A model generated the notes under the pieces. The model did not search any database. It was not told the DNA's origin and worked only from the letters and a program-made list of their open reading frames with translations. Positions 17,255-26,824 of a DNA stretch of 64,000 nucleotides are shown in pieces. Position 1 is the stretch's first letter. Each line of letters starts with the position of its first letter. The translations under genes were made by a program, and so were the position numbers. The DNA comes from an uncultured Rhizobiaceae group bacterium. GTDB taxonomy: Bacteria > Pseudomonadota > Alphaproteobacteria > Rhizobiales > Rhizobiaceae. Location: NCBI GenBank assembly GCA_947501445.1, contig CANMVS010000004.1:1-64000 (forward strand), given 5' to 3'.

Positions 17255-18079
17255 TTAGCCATCACCGCTGGAACGCTCGTTCCAGGTTTCGAGAAATTGC
17301 CTGAGCCGGTTGCTTCTTGGGGTTTCAAACAGATCTGCCGGTGCGCCCTGCTCCACCACGACACCCTGATCCATGAAGATAACGCGATCGGCAACCCTTG
17401 CCGCAAACCCCATCTCATGGGTGACAATGACCATGGTCATGCCTTCCTTTGCCAGCGTTTGCATCACGTTCAGCACTTCGCCTACCAGCTCCGGGTCCAG
17501 CGCTGATGTCGGCTCGTCAAAGAACATGATCCTTGGTTGCTTGGCCAACGCCCTGGCAATTGCAACACGTTGTTGCTGTCCGCCCGATAATTGTCCGGGA
17601 TACTCATGCGCCTTGGATCGCATCCCGACTTTTTCCAGGTTTTCCATGGCCCGTTTTTCGGCGCTGGCCCTGTCCATCTTTTGTACCACCCGCAAGGCTT
17701 CAGTGACGTTACTGAGGGTTGTTTTGTGGGGCCAAAGATTGAACTGTTGAAACACCATGCCAATGCAATTGCGAACGGCATCAATATTGCGGTCCGTATC
17801 ACGGCGGCGGCCCGAGGGGGTCTGGCGATACCCAAGCAGCCTGCCCTCTATCAACACTTCCCCGTCTTCATATTCCTCAAGAAACGCCATGCTGCGCAGC
17901 AGGGTGCTTTTACCGGATCCCGATGGACCGATAATGCAAACGACCTCCGAAGGTCTGACTTCAAGCTCAATCCCCTTTAATACCTCAAGTGAGCCGAAAC
18001 GCTTATGCAGATCACGAACTTCGATAATCGGGGCCCCGTTCGGGGCCGCATTCAGGGCCAATTTTTCAGCGTCCGCCAT
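17255..18079 (-). CDS. Polar amino-acid ABC transporter ATPase
   Basis: A 274-residue cytoplasmic ATPase of the HisP/GlnQ type. Walker A Gly-Pro-Ser-Gly-Ser-Gly-Lys-Ser (about 51-58), Q-loop Phe-Gln-Gln-Phe-Asn-Leu-Trp-Pro-His, signature Leu-Ser-Gly-Gly-Gln-Gln-Gln-Arg, Walker B Ile-Met-Phe-Phe-Asp-Glu-Pro and switch His in Val-Thr-His-Glu-Met are all intact. It shares one base with the stop of the upstream permease (TGATG), so the two are translationally coupled. It powers the importer made with the two permeases and the binding protein upstream. Confidence 0.93.
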   Translation of the reverse strand: MADAEKLALNAAPNGAPIIEVRDLHKRFGSLEVLKGIELEVRPSEVVCIIGPSGSGKSTLLRSMAFLEEYEDGEVLIEGRLLGYRQTPSGRRRDTDRNIDAVRNCIGMVFQQFNLWPHKTTLSNVTEALRVVQKMDRASAEKRAMENLEKVGMRSKAHEYPGQLSGGQQQRVAIARALAKQPRIMFFDEPTSALDPELVGEVLNVMQTLAKEGMTMVIVTHEMGFAARVADRVIFMDQGVVVEQGAPADLFETPRSNRLRQFLETWNERSSGDG

Positions 18080-18729
18080 CAGTGTTTCACCCTCTTTTCA
18101 ATGGTTGCGCCCAGCAGCGCGATCCCTTCGATCAAAATCCAGTAGAGGATTGCCGCTGCCAGATAAGGTTCGAGCGTGGCAAATGTTTCATTGACCATCT
18201 GGGTTGTATTCTTGGTAAGCTCGGCGACCGTAATGATGGATAAAACAGCAGACTCCTTGACCAGCAGGATCATCTGATTGGTGAGCGGTGGCAGGATCAG
18301 CGTTAACATCTGAGGAATACGGATGCGCCAGATGATTGCCGATTTTCCTATGCCCAGCATGCGCGCTGCCTCTATCTGGCCAATTGGAATGGATTGAAAT
18401 CCGGAACGAAAGATTTCGGCGAAATAACCGCCGCCATAAAGGCCCATGCCGAAGATGCCGACCGTTTCGGCAGACAGCGTCAGGCCGAATGAGGGGCCGC
18501 CATAGTACATCAAAAACAGAACAATCAGGATGGGGGTGCCGCGCATGACCTCAACATAGATACGGCACAGCCAGCGCAGGAGAGCGAACTTTGAAAGCAG
18601 GCCGAGCGATACGATCAGCCCGACGATCATCGCGACAATTCCGGCGAAAAAGCAGATTACAACAGTTATCAAAAATCCTGACAGCAAAAGCGGTGCGAAG
18701 CGGACAAGAAGATCAAAGTCAAAGGACAT
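18079..18729 (-). CDS. Polar amino-acid ABC transporter permease 2
   Basis: A 216-residue HisM/GlnP-type permease with about five membrane helices and the cytoplasmic EAA loop ([10 protein letters not shown]). ATG 18729 is chosen over 18765: it has an AAGGG site about 8 nt upstream and gives the normal start; it overlaps the end of the previous permease by 11 bp. The pair of different permeases forms the channel. Confidence 0.9.
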   Translation of the reverse strand: MSFDFDLLVRFAPLLLSGFLITVVICFFAGIVAMIVGLIVSLGLLSKFALLRWLCRIYVEVMRGTPILIVLFLMYYGGPSFGLTLSAETVGIFGMGLYGGGYFAEIFRSGFQSIPIGQIEAARMLGIGKSAIIWRIRIPQMLTLILPPLTNQMILLVKESAVLSIITVAELTKNTTQMVNETFATLEPYLAAAILYWILIEGIALLGATIEKRVKH

Positions 18730-19393
18730 GTGCTGCCCTTTGTCCTTTGCCAAGACGGCGTTCAAAATACCGGCCGATTGCCGCCAGACTGATGGTCATC
18801 GCCAGATAGGCCAGCGCCGCCAGAATATAGACCTCGAAGGGGCGGTATGTCGTTGCGACGATCTGTTGGCTGGTACGCAAAAGCTCCGTCACCCCGATCA
18901 CCGAAATCAGTGATGAATTTTTGAGGATAGAAATCGTCTCATTTATCAGCGACGGCAACACAACCCTGAACATTTGCGGTGTGAGAATGTTTTTGCGGAT
19001 CGCAAATGTGCTGATGCCCAACATGCGTGCAGCCTCAATTTGCCCATTGGGAATAGTCATTAATCCGCCGCGATAAATTTCCGCCTGGAAAGCAGCAGTG
19101 TTCATTGTCAGCGCGATCACGGCAGCACCCAGCGGTGGGAGATTTATACCGGCGTGCGGAAGGAAGTAGAAGATGATCAGCAACTGGACCAACAAAGGTG
19201 TTCCACGCCACACGCTGCGATAGACCTTGCTGGCAAAACGCAAGCTCTTGTTTTTGGACATTAATCCAAAGCACAGCAACAGGCCAAAAAACACACCCAG
19301 GACAATGGCACAGAGCGAGAGTGAAGCCGTGAAAACGGCGCCCTCAGCGAGCACAGCCCAATTCCCGGATAAAATGTTCAAAAAGGCGTTCAT
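18719..19393 (-). CDS. Polar amino-acid ABC transporter permease 1
   Basis: A 224-residue HisQ/GlnP-type permease with about five membrane helices, a Trp-Arg-Gly-Thr-Pro-Leu-Leu-Val-Gln motif near 63 and the EAA loop [10 protein letters not shown]. It is homologous to the next permease and overlaps it, giving a heterodimeric channel. Confidence 0.9.
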   Translation of the reverse strand: MNAFLNILSGNWAVLAEGAVFTASLSLCAIVLGVFFGLLLCFGLMSKNKSLRFASKVYRSVWRGTPLLVQLLIIFYFLPHAGINLPPLGAAVIALTMNTAAFQAEIYRGGLMTIPNGQIEAARMLGISTFAIRKNILTPQMFRVVLPSLINETISILKNSSLISVIGVTELLRTSQQIVATTYRPFEVYILAALAYLAMTISLAAIGRYFERRLGKGQRAAHVL

Positions 19394-19448
19394 TCAAATA
19401 TACCCAATTGCTGCAGACAGGGCTGATACGAGCCGTATTCGGTTTGTC

Positions 19449-20294
19449 TCAGAAATCCGGGCGTGCCAGTGGTTCCGTTGGCAATTCCATGGGTGCGCCG
19501 AACCATTTGGTCTGGAGTTTTGCCAAAGTGCCATCGGCCTGAAGGCGGGCCAGGCTTTCATCCATGAATGCAGCAAGCGACGCGCTTTCCGGATCCTTGC
19601 GTGCCACCCAGGCGTAAAACTTTTTTGGCCCAAAAGTTCCGTCTACAACCGAGAACAATTCGGGCCGGGTCCGTTGGGCTTCCAGTAGATTTGGAAGGCT
19701 GTTTGCAACCGCTGAAATTCTGCCCGCCGCGAGATCCGCATAGGCCTCATTGTAATCAACATAGGTCTTGATCTCGACGGGTGCATGCAACGTACCGGAA
19801 AAGGCCTCAAGTGCGCTCAGATGAACACTGCCGGCCTGCGTTCCCACTGCCATTCCGGCAATATCTGCCGGTGCGTTGATGCCGTCAGTTGACGTCAGGG
19901 TCATCACAGCCATTGTTGCATCAGCAATCGGACGCGACATGGCATAACGATCAAAGCGCTCTGCATTGACAGTAACCGAGGTCACAACATAGTCGAACTG
20001 GCCGGCTTCAAGCCCGGATAAAATCCCCTGCCATGGCAGATCAAGACGGTTGAAAGTCACATCCGGCAGTTCTTTCATTATCTCTGCCATAATATCGGCG
20101 GAATACCCGACGATCTCGCCGTTTTCGACAAATTCAAATGGCGGAAAGCGCGATTCCGTCCCCGCATTGAAAACACCGCGTGCCTTTATGTCATCCAGCA
20201 AATCAGCGCTCGCCATTTCAGGCGCTGCCAAAAATGGCACCATCACTGCTGCAGTAATCAGTGCATATTTCGTCCGGCAAATTCCCAATTTCAT
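19449..20294 (-). CDS. Polar amino-acid ABC transporter substrate-binding protein
   Basis: A 281-residue SBP_bac_3 protein with a Sec signal peptide (about 1-31, ending Met-Ala-Ser-Ala) and the family motif Pro-Pro-Phe-Glu-Phe near 52, then Gly-Tyr-Ser-Ala-Asp-Ile-Met. It captures the ligand in the periplasm for the permeases downstream. ATG 20294 has a GGGAG site upstream; the frame is open to 20333 but that extension is not signal-like. The ligand is likely a cationic or guanidino amino acid given the ureohydrolase in the operon. Confidence 0.9.
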   Translation of the reverse strand: MKLGICRTKYALITAAVMVPFLAAPEMASADLLDDIKARGVFNAGTESRFPPFEFVENGEIVGYSADIMAEIMKELPDVTFNRLDLPWQGILSGLEAGQFDYVVTSVTVNAERFDRYAMSRPIADATMAVMTLTSTDGINAPADIAGMAVGTQAGSVHLSALEAFSGTLHAPVEIKTYVDYNEAYADLAAGRISAVANSLPNLLEAQRTRPELFSVVDGTFGPKKFYAWVARKDPESASLAAFMDESLARLQADGTLAKLQTKWFGAPMELPTEPLARPDF

Positions 20295-20452
20295 CCAATC
20301 TCTCCCTTGTTTTAAACCTGCATCACTTGTCATGACGGCGTTAGTTTTGAGGCACTATCCAATGATTTTAGAAACCAATAAATTCATTATTACCTATGTT
20401 CGTATTAGAAATTGTGGTTCAATCACTTCGTTTGGAAGATGGGATTGCACGG

Positions 20453-21376
20453 ATGCGATTGGGAAGTTCTGATATCAACAGCCTCAATGTTTTTCGCAAA
20501 GTTGTCGAGCAAGGCAGTTTTGTCAGGGCTCAACATTCTTTGAACATAAGCCAGTCTTCGGTGAGCCAACACATTGTAAAGCTTGAAGAACGTTTGGGAT
20601 TTCGGCTGTGCAAACGCGGTCGGTCCGGGTTTTCCCTGACGGAGAAAGGGATGACGGTTTACAATCAGGCACGTCAGATTTTTCAGTTGATTGATGATGT
20701 TTCAGACGAACTGGGCGAGATGCGCAATCAGATCACCGGACATTTGAAGATCGGGATCGTCGATAACACAGTCACCGAGCGAAACCTGCCGGTTCACCGG
20801 GCACTTGATCAATTCCTCGCACAATCCAAATTCGTGGAGGTTGATATTACCATTGGCACCGCACCCGAACTTGAATCCAAACTGTTAAATGGCGATATCA
20901 ATCTCGCCCTGACGCCAGCCGCCGCCCAAAATGAGAACCTGATTTACAATGAAGTCTACCGCGAACGGCAGTCGGTATTTTGCGGCGCTTCGCATCCATT
21001 GTTTACCGAAGAAAAAATCACGCGTGCCATAGTGGAGCAGCACAAATTTGTGGTGCGTCCCTACGGAGACCTTCAGGAAATGCGATATTTCAAGAAAGCG
21101 CATGCCGCTGCCAGTGCCTCGAATATGGAGGCATTGGCAATTTTCATATTAAGCGGGCGATTTGTCGGCTATCTGCCTGATCATTACGCCGAACATTGGA
21201 TCGCAGCCGGGGAAATGCGCATGCTGATCATGGATGAAGCTTCATTTCTGTCACCATTTTATATCGTCACGCGGAAGGAAGCGCGGGCATCACGAATTCT
21301 CAGTGCATTTTCGACACAGATATCAAGGTGCATTGAGGATGCAACCCGCAAACAGCACCCTGCAGCATCTGAATGA
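20453..21376 (+). CDS. LysR-family regulator of the amino-acid/ureohydrolase operon
   Basis: A 307-residue LysR protein: HTH at about 8-66 (Gln-Ser-Ser-Val-Ser-Gln-His-Ile-Val-Lys-Leu-Glu) and an effector-binding domain beyond 90. It is divergent from the binding-protein gene with about 160 bp between, so it most likely regulates that operon. ATG 20453 places the HTH at the normal distance; the longer frame from 20396 would add 19 residues. Confidence 0.85.
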   Translation: MRLGSSDINSLNVFRKVVEQGSFVRAQHSLNISQSSVSQHIVKLEERLGFRLCKRGRSGFSLTEKGMTVYNQARQIFQLIDDVSDELGEMRNQITGHLKIGIVDNTVTERNLPVHRALDQFLAQSKFVEVDITIGTAPELESKLLNGDINLALTPAAAQNENLIYNEVYRERQSVFCGASHPLFTEEKITRAIVEQHKFVVRPYGDLQEMRYFKKAHAAASASNMEALAIFILSGRFVGYLPDHYAEHWIAAGEMRMLIMDEASFLSPFYIVTRKEARASRILSAFSTQISRCIEDATRKQHPAASE

Positions 21377-21527
21377 AAACAGCAGATGATACGCGTCTAT
21401 AGTGGCATCAACACAATGGCGATAATTGCCCTTCACACAAGATTTTCATCTTCGCAGGTCAATATGGTATTGGTGCTTATCGCGGGGTTTTTACGCAAAA
21501 TAACAGGTTCCAGGCAGAAGATTTATA

Positions 21528-22727
21528 GTGGCAAAAACGGCACAGAATTCATTGGCATCACCCAATATCATTCAATCGAAACGGGTTCTTCGAGTCCTTG
21601 GTACTTCTGTCACTCATTTCGAAGAATTGCGCGTGGCGGCAGAAGCTGATCTGGGACTTAAAATCGAATTCACCACGTTGAACGGAACCGAGGCTCAACG
21701 TCGGGGGGCACTTTCGCCTGCCAGCTTTGATCTGTACGACCAATGGTTCCATGATATTGATCTGATTTGGCCGACAGGGTCTCTCCAACCCATCAACGTA
21801 GAGCGGATTGACAGCTGGAGTGATATTGGTGATCTGCCGAAAACCGGTTGCCTGTCTTCCGGACAGGTCACTGCGCCCGGCGGAGATCCCAGTCAAAAAC
21901 TGTTTGTGCAAAGAAACGGGTCACTGAGCAACATTCCCACCCATCAGATATCCATGATGCCGACAGTGCATAATGCCGATAGTTTCGGTACGATTGGCAC
22001 CGGGTCAGTCGATATTCAAAGTTGGGCGGCTTTTATTGACCCCCGATGGACGGGAAAGATAATTCTGCAAAGCGACGCTGCCATCGGCAGTCTTGATATG
22101 CTCATGGCGCTTGGTGCGTCCAGGAATATCAACATTCAGGACATCGGAAACCTGTCGCTGAGCGAGATCGACCTGCTCACCAAAAAACTGACTGAATACA
22201 ATGGGTTGGGTCAATTCAAGGCTTTCTGGGCTGATGAATCTGAAGCCATCAGCGCCTTTCAGTCAGATGAGCCTGTTATCGGCAGTCTTTGGTGGTCCGG
22301 CGCGGTTAAACTGCGCGCCCTTGGTATTCCGGTATCGATGGCGACACCGGTTGAAGGCTACCGTGGCTGGTTCGGTGGCATAGCCCTTTCGAGACATTCA
22401 AAGGGCGCCGTTCTGGATATGAGCTACGATTACATGAATTGGTGGCTTTCAGGATTGCCGGGTGCCCTGATGGCCAGAAATGGCGCCTATATGACGAACT
22501 CAAAGGCTGTCAAATTGCATCTAAGTCCTGCCGAATGGGAATTCTGGTACGAAGGCAAAGCGGCAAAAACGCCAATCACCGACCCCAGGGGAGTAAAAAT
22601 TTACGATGTTGGAGAGTGTCGTGGTGGCGGCTCCTATTATGAAAGAATGTCCCGTGTCGCGGTCTGGGATTCGGTTATGCAGGAGCACAATTATCTGGTC
22701 CGGTGCTGGGATAATGCGATTGCGTGA
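21528..22727 (+). CDS. PotD-like solute-binding protein without an export signal
   Basis: This 399-residue protein is a paralogue of the Tat-exported binding protein at 28378: both have Glu-Gly-Tyr-Arg-Gly-Trp, Tyr-Trp/Trp-Trp-Leu-Ser-Gly, Phe-Trp-Tyr-Glu-Gly-Lys and a Gly-Gly-Ser...Glu-Arg...Val C-terminal block. It begins at GTG 21528 with polar sequence and no Sec, Tat or lipoprotein signal, and an in-frame stop at 21501 rules out an upstream one. It may be cytoplasmic, for example a ligand sensor, or it may have lost its signal. It is convergent with the GntR gene. Confidence 0.75.
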   Translation: MAKTAQNSLASPNIIQSKRVLRVLGTSVTHFEELRVAAEADLGLKIEFTTLNGTEAQRRGALSPASFDLYDQWFHDIDLIWPTGSLQPINVERIDSWSDIGDLPKTGCLSSGQVTAPGGDPSQKLFVQRNGSLSNIPTHQISMMPTVHNADSFGTIGTGSVDIQSWAAFIDPRWTGKIILQSDAAIGSLDMLMALGASRNINIQDIGNLSLSEIDLLTKKLTEYNGLGQFKAFWADESEAISAFQSDEPVIGSLWWSGAVKLRALGIPVSMATPVEGYRGWFGGIALSRHSKGAVLDMSYDYMNWWLSGLPGALMARNGAYMTNSKAVKLHLSPAEWEFWYEGKAAKTPITDPRGVKIYDVGECRGGGSYYERMSRVAVWDSVMQEHNYLVRCWDNAIA

Positions 22728-22738
22728 CCAGTTTTTTG

Positions 22739-23770
22739 TCAGGTATCCATTCTGACCAGATAGGGTTTGGTTTCGGAGGTGGGAAAGACCGATATCGCCA
22801 TGAGCCGCTTCGACGTGCGTTCAGCAGCACGATTTAAATGTTCCTCAAGCGCCTGGGCGGCCAATTTGTAACTCCCGCGCTTTACAAAATTGAATATCAG
22901 TGCGTGTTCCTGCCAGGAATCCTCGAAAGGTTGTGTCCCGACGAAGGATGCAAACACATGGTTCACCACCAGGGCGAGTTGGCTTTGATTGACCATGCGC
23001 AACAGGTGTGGATTTGGTGATTTTGACAGCAGCGTAGTGTGTAAATCACGCTCGAGTTCACCAAGAAGGCTCACCGATATCTCGTCGGGTTCATGCTGAG
23101 CCTGATTCAACCGGTTCATCATCTCATCGAGCAGGTCCTCATTGATCAAAGGAACACTTTCCTCCAGCGCCAAAGGCTCCAACCTGGCTCTGATTGAATA
23201 ATAATGGGCCACCTCGGCAGCCGTCAGTGGCCCCATGACCCAATGGGAACGGGGGTCTTTTCGAACGATGCCGCGCACCAGCAGGCGCGATAGAATATCG
23301 CGTATAACGGTTCGGCTGACCTGAAAGTAATCGGCTGCGGCCTGCTCATTGATCCTGAACTTTCCAAATGGAAGGGCATGGACCAGGGCGTTTTCAAATT
23401 CCCTGAAGACGCGCTCTGACGTCAGCAGTGCCGCATCGCTTGCCGTGACCTCCGAAAGGCCCAGCATGTCGTAGGTTATATTGACCCGCAAAGGGTGGTC
23501 GTCATTGTCACCGGCAACAACAAATCCCCGACCGTCGAACCGTTTCAACAGGCCCTGCTCATTAAGAAACCCAAGTGCCGTTCGAACGGGCGTTCGACTG
23601 GACCTGAATAATTTGGCAATCGGGTCTTCCGTAAGCACTGCACCTGAGGGCAGCAGCCCATCTTTTATGGCGCGCTCAATCTTCGTGGCAATGACCTGAT
23701 ATCGAGGTCTTGCGACATCCAGATCAGCAGCTTCGAGCTGTTTTGCAGTGTTGTTAACAGTCATCATCAC
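22739..23770 (-). CDS. GntR-family regulator with two winged-helix domains
   Basis: A 343-residue regulator with an unusual layout: one GntR winged helix at about 22-86 (Arg-Ser-Ser-Arg-Thr-Pro-Val-Arg-Thr-Ala-Leu), a second at about 118-180 (Gln-Val-Ser-Arg-Thr-Val-Ile-Arg-Asp-Ile-Leu) and a FadR/FCD-like helical ligand domain (about 185-325). Normal GntR proteins have a single wHTH and about 230-250 residues. It is divergent from the ABC/dehydrogenase operon at 23963 and is its likely regulator. Three Met codons open the frame, so the exact start is uncertain. Confidence 0.85.
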   Translation of the reverse strand: MMMTVNNTAKQLEAADLDVARPRYQVIATKIERAIKDGLLPSGAVLTEDPIAKLFRSSRTPVRTALGFLNEQGLLKRFDGRGFVVAGDNDDHPLRVNITYDMLGLSEVTASDAALLTSERVFREFENALVHALPFGKFRINEQAAADYFQVSRTVIRDILSRLLVRGIVRKDPRSHWVMGPLTAAEVAHYYSIRARLEPLALEESVPLINEDLLDEMMNRLNQAQHEPDEISVSLLGELERDLHTTLLSKSPNPHLLRMVNQSQLALVVNHVFASFVGTQPFEDSWQEHALIFNFVKRGSYKLAAQALEEHLNRAAERTSKRLMAISVFPTSETKPYLVRMDT

Positions 23771-23922
23771 AATTCTCTATACCGATTTTTGTGTTCAATG
23801 TACGTTTTTTTATGTCTTTTTCCCTCTGTGCAATGCCATATTCCTTAAGTTTGGCGGCTCTTTTAAGACAATAATGTACTTTTTCGGTGTTCATAATTGA
23901 CTTTTGAACACAAAGTGCATTA

Positions 23923-23944
23923 TGTGTACAAAAAATTGCACACA
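23923..23944. promoter_or_regulatory. Candidate GntR operator upstream of the ABC operon
   Basis: TGTGT (23923-23927) and CACACA (23939-23944) form an imperfect inverted repeat just before the ribosome-binding site of the 23963 gene. The AT-rich 190-bp divergent region also has ATGTAC-type half sites near 23796 and 23875. These are plausible sites for the double-wHTH regulator. Confidence 0.35.
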
Positions 23945-23962
23945 AGGGAGGTTTAAACCAAT

Positions 23963-25069
23963 ATGCTGGAATTGGTTGACTTGGGGAAGTCATTTGACGG
24001 TGTAAGCGCAATAAATGGCGTATCGTTCGACGTTGGTGAAGATGAATACCTGACACTGCTGGGCCCCTCAGGTTCAGGAAAAACGGTGCTCCTGCGCCTG
24101 ATTGCAGGACTTGATCGACCCGATGCCGGTCGGATTGTTCTCAACGGACAAAATATCACCAATAAGCCAACGCACCTGCGCGGGCTTGGATTTGTGCAGC
24201 AAAAATACGCGCTTTTTCCCCATTTGTCCGTGCGTCAGAACATCAGCTTTGGCCTGACCAACCATCACTCAACACCAATCTCGGACGCCAATGAGGTCAA
24301 TCGCCTGTGTGACGAAATGCTGGAAATCGTTGGCCTTAGCGGCCTGGCGGATCGCGGCGTCGGCCAGATTTCCGGTGGCCAGAAACAACGGGTCTCGCTG
24401 GCAAGAACATTGGTCACAAAACCAAAACTGTGCCTGTTGGATGAACCTCTTGGGGCGCTCGATGCAAATCTGCGCGAGCGCATGACTGTCGAACTTCGCG
24501 ATATCAGAGCAAGGCTTGGTGTCAGCTTCATGCATGTGACCGGCAATGAAGATGAGGCTTTGGGCATGGGCGATCGCATGATTGTCCTGGATAAGGGCTC
24601 GGTTATCCAGATTGAAAAACCGGCCGATGTTTTCTCCAGACCCGCAACCGTCAGCGTTGCGCGCCATATGAACAATTATAACATTCTGCCCGGTTCAACC
24701 CGGAACAACCATTTTGTCTTTGCCGGTTCCAGACTTTCAATACCGGCAAATGTGGAGAATGCCGCTTTTTACGTTGTGGGCATAGACAAGGTTGCGGTCG
24801 AGCCTGTCGAGGCGCCCGAACGAAAGGATGCTGCCTCGATTGATGCAACTTATGTGGCCAGTGAATTTATGGGGTCCAGGGTTGTCTATCTGTTCGAACG
24901 CCAGGACGGACAGGTGTTCGAAGTCGAGCGTCACCTCAGTCGGGAAACACCGGTTAACTACATTCCAGGTGAAACAAGGCGCTTGAGCTGGGACGTGAAT
25001 GACGTTCTGACCTACGCGCCTGACGGCTCCCTTGTGAATAACAGCGCGCAATTGCGGGGAGCAGCATGA
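23963..25069 (+). CDS. PotA-like ABC ATPase lacking the switch histidine
   Basis: A 368-residue ATPase with TOBE-like C-terminus, the polyamine/iron/2-aminoethylphosphonate importer type. Walker A Gly-Pro-Ser-Gly-Ser-Gly-Lys-Thr (34-41), Q-loop Val-Gln-Gln-Lys-Tyr-Ala-Leu-Phe-Pro-His, signature Ile-Ser-Gly-Gly-Gln (Ile replacing Leu) and Walker B Cys-Leu-Leu-Asp-Glu-Pro are present. At the H-loop, where relatives have Val-Thr-His-Asp, it has Val-Thr-Gly194-Asn, so the residue that normally drives hydrolysis is missing. Ribosome-binding site AGGGAGG is strong. It overlaps the permease gene by 4 bp. A second, canonical ATPase at 29676 may pair with it. Confidence 0.88.
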   Translation: MLELVDLGKSFDGVSAINGVSFDVGEDEYLTLLGPSGSGKTVLLRLIAGLDRPDAGRIVLNGQNITNKPTHLRGLGFVQQKYALFPHLSVRQNISFGLTNHHSTPISDANEVNRLCDEMLEIVGLSGLADRGVGQISGGQKQRVSLARTLVTKPKLCLLDEPLGALDANLRERMTVELRDIRARLGVSFMHVTGNEDEALGMGDRMIVLDKGSVIQIEKPADVFSRPATVSVARHMNNYNILPGSTRNNHFVFAGSRLSIPANVENAAFYVVGIDKVAVEPVEAPERKDAASIDATYVASEFMGSRVVYLFERQDGQVFEVERHLSRETPVNYIPGETRRLSWDVNDVLTYAPDGSLVNNSAQLRGAA

Positions 25070-25956
25070 CACATATTTCCGATAGTCAGAACACGGATCA
25101 ACGACGCTTTTTTCAAAGGTATGCTCCCTATTTTCTGCTCGCGCCGGGTGTGACATGGATGGCCCTGTTCCTCGTCATACCGCTCGTGATGATGGTCTAT
25201 GTCAGTTTCTGGACACAAACCACATTTGCAATCAGCTCAGATTTGACAACAAAATCCTGGGTCACATTTTTCTCATCAGAAACCTATTTTGGTGCGCTCC
25301 TGCGCACCATACGAATCTGGCTGACAGTTTTGTTTTTCACATTTCTGCTGGGCTATCCAATAGCATTGTTCATCGGACTTTTCGTTCGAAGCAAAACCGT
25401 TCAAACGCTCCTGCTGGTCGCCTGTGTTATCCCGTTCTGGACTTCATTCCTGATCCGCGTTCTGGCCTGGCGTCCCATGCTGGGCAAGGAAGGTGCGGTT
25501 AATCTGGTCCTCCAAAAGATAGGCGTCATCAGCCAACCGATTGAGGTTTTGCTCTTCACAGAACTCTCTGTGGTCATTGGCATGGTCCAAATTTATGTCG
25601 TGTTCATGGTTGGTCCGATTGCTTTCATGCTCTCACGAATCGATGGCAGTCTGCTGGAGGCGGCGCGCGACATAGGCGCAACACCGCTGATGACATTCCG
25701 CAGAGTTATCTTCCCTCTCAGCCTGCCCGGTGTAACCGTTGGCGCCATTTTTGTCTCGGTGATGGTGTTGGGTGAATTCGCCACGGCTTCCGCCTTGTCA
25801 GGACGCAAGGTGAACCTGCTTGGCAATATCATCGTTACGCAAGTTGGGTCACTCAAATGGGCGTTCGCCGCCGTAATCGGTGTGGTCCTCACCATCGTCA
25901 TGGCCATTGTCATCACAGCGCTGCTGCGCCTCGTAAACCTTCGCGAAGAATTGTGA
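25066..25956 (+). CDS. PotB-like ABC transporter permease
   Basis: A 296-residue permease with six membrane helices and the EAA loop Glu-Ala-Ala-Arg-Asp-Ile-Gly-Ala near residue 200. It overlaps the ATPase gene by 4 bp and is followed 10 bp later by the second permease, a PotB/PotC pair. It forms the channel of an importer for an organic cation or similar solute. Confidence 0.9.
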   Translation: MTHISDSQNTDQRRFFQRYAPYFLLAPGVTWMALFLVIPLVMMVYVSFWTQTTFAISSDLTTKSWVTFFSSETYFGALLRTIRIWLTVLFFTFLLGYPIALFIGLFVRSKTVQTLLLVACVIPFWTSFLIRVLAWRPMLGKEGAVNLVLQKIGVISQPIEVLLFTELSVVIGMVQIYVVFMVGPIAFMLSRIDGSLLEAARDIGATPLMTFRRVIFPLSLPGVTVGAIFVSVMVLGEFATASALSGRKVNLLGNIIVTQVGSLKWAFAAVIGVVLTIVMAIVITALLRLVNLREEL

Positions 25957-25966
25957 GGAACTGACC

Positions 25967-26824
25967 ATGCATCATCTCACAAAAACCCGCTGGGCTCTGG
26001 CCGTCTACGCCGCTCTGTTTTTGGTCTTTCTATACGGGCCCTTTGTCGTCATGGGGATCCTGAGTTTCCAGCAGGGGCCTGAGGGCGGGCCTCAGTTCCC
26101 GATTATCGAGTGGTCCACATACTGGTATCAGCACGTCATCGGCATAGCGCCCGCATCCAGGGTCGCACCACTGCCGGTTGGCGACGCACTCATCAGGTCC
26201 CTGTCGCTTGCCTTTGCAACCATGGTCGTATCGACAATCCTTGGAACGCTGACGGCACAGGCATTCCGCACAAAATTCAAGGGCTCCGGCTTTGTATTCT
26301 ACCTCGTTGTTCTGGGCATGATGGTTCCTGGTGTATTGCTTGGACTGGGCATGTCGCTGGTGGCCGCCCAATTTGGAATTGACCGAAACTGGTGGTCAAC
26401 AGCATTTGTATTGCACGTGGTTTATACCTTCCCGTTTGCCTTCCTCGTCATGCTCGCCATTTTCAATCGCTTCGATGCATCCGTTGAGGAGGCTTCGCTT
26501 GCCCTTGGCGTTTCGCCGCGGCGAACCTTTCAGAAAGTGACCTTCCCGATCATTTTTCCGGGCATTTTGTCGGCGATGCTGTTTGCCTTCACGCTCAGCT
26601 ACGACGAGTTCCCCAGAACCCTGTTTACCGGCGGCTCACAGGTGACGATGCCTTTGGCAATCTACGGCACATTCTCGGTTGAAATTCACCCCAACCTGTT
26701 TGCGTTCGGTGTCCTGACAACATTGTTTTCTTTCGCTCTGCTGTCTGTTTACGCCATTTTGATGGGGCTATCTGCGAGACGATTATCAGTCCGTTCCACT
26801 GGAATTCAGGAGGACGTGACATGA
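25967..26824 (+). CDS. PotC-like ABC transporter permease
   Basis: A 285-residue permease with about six membrane helices and an EAA loop (Val-Glu-Glu-Ala-Ser-Leu-Ala-Leu-Gly-Val). An AGGAACTG ribosome-binding site precedes the ATG. Its stop overlaps the ATG of the first SDR gene (ATGA), so transport and oxidation genes are translationally coupled. Confidence 0.9.
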   Translation: MHHLTKTRWALAVYAALFLVFLYGPFVVMGILSFQQGPEGGPQFPIIEWSTYWYQHVIGIAPASRVAPLPVGDALIRSLSLAFATMVVSTILGTLTAQAFRTKFKGSGFVFYLVVLGMMVPGVLLGLGMSLVAAQFGIDRNWWSTAFVLHVVYTFPFAFLVMLAIFNRFDASVEEASLALGVSPRRTFQKVTFPIIFPGILSAMLFAFTLSYDEFPRTLFTGGSQVTMPLAIYGTFSVEIHPNLFAFGVLTTLFSFALLSVYAILMGLSARRLSVRSTGIQEDVT

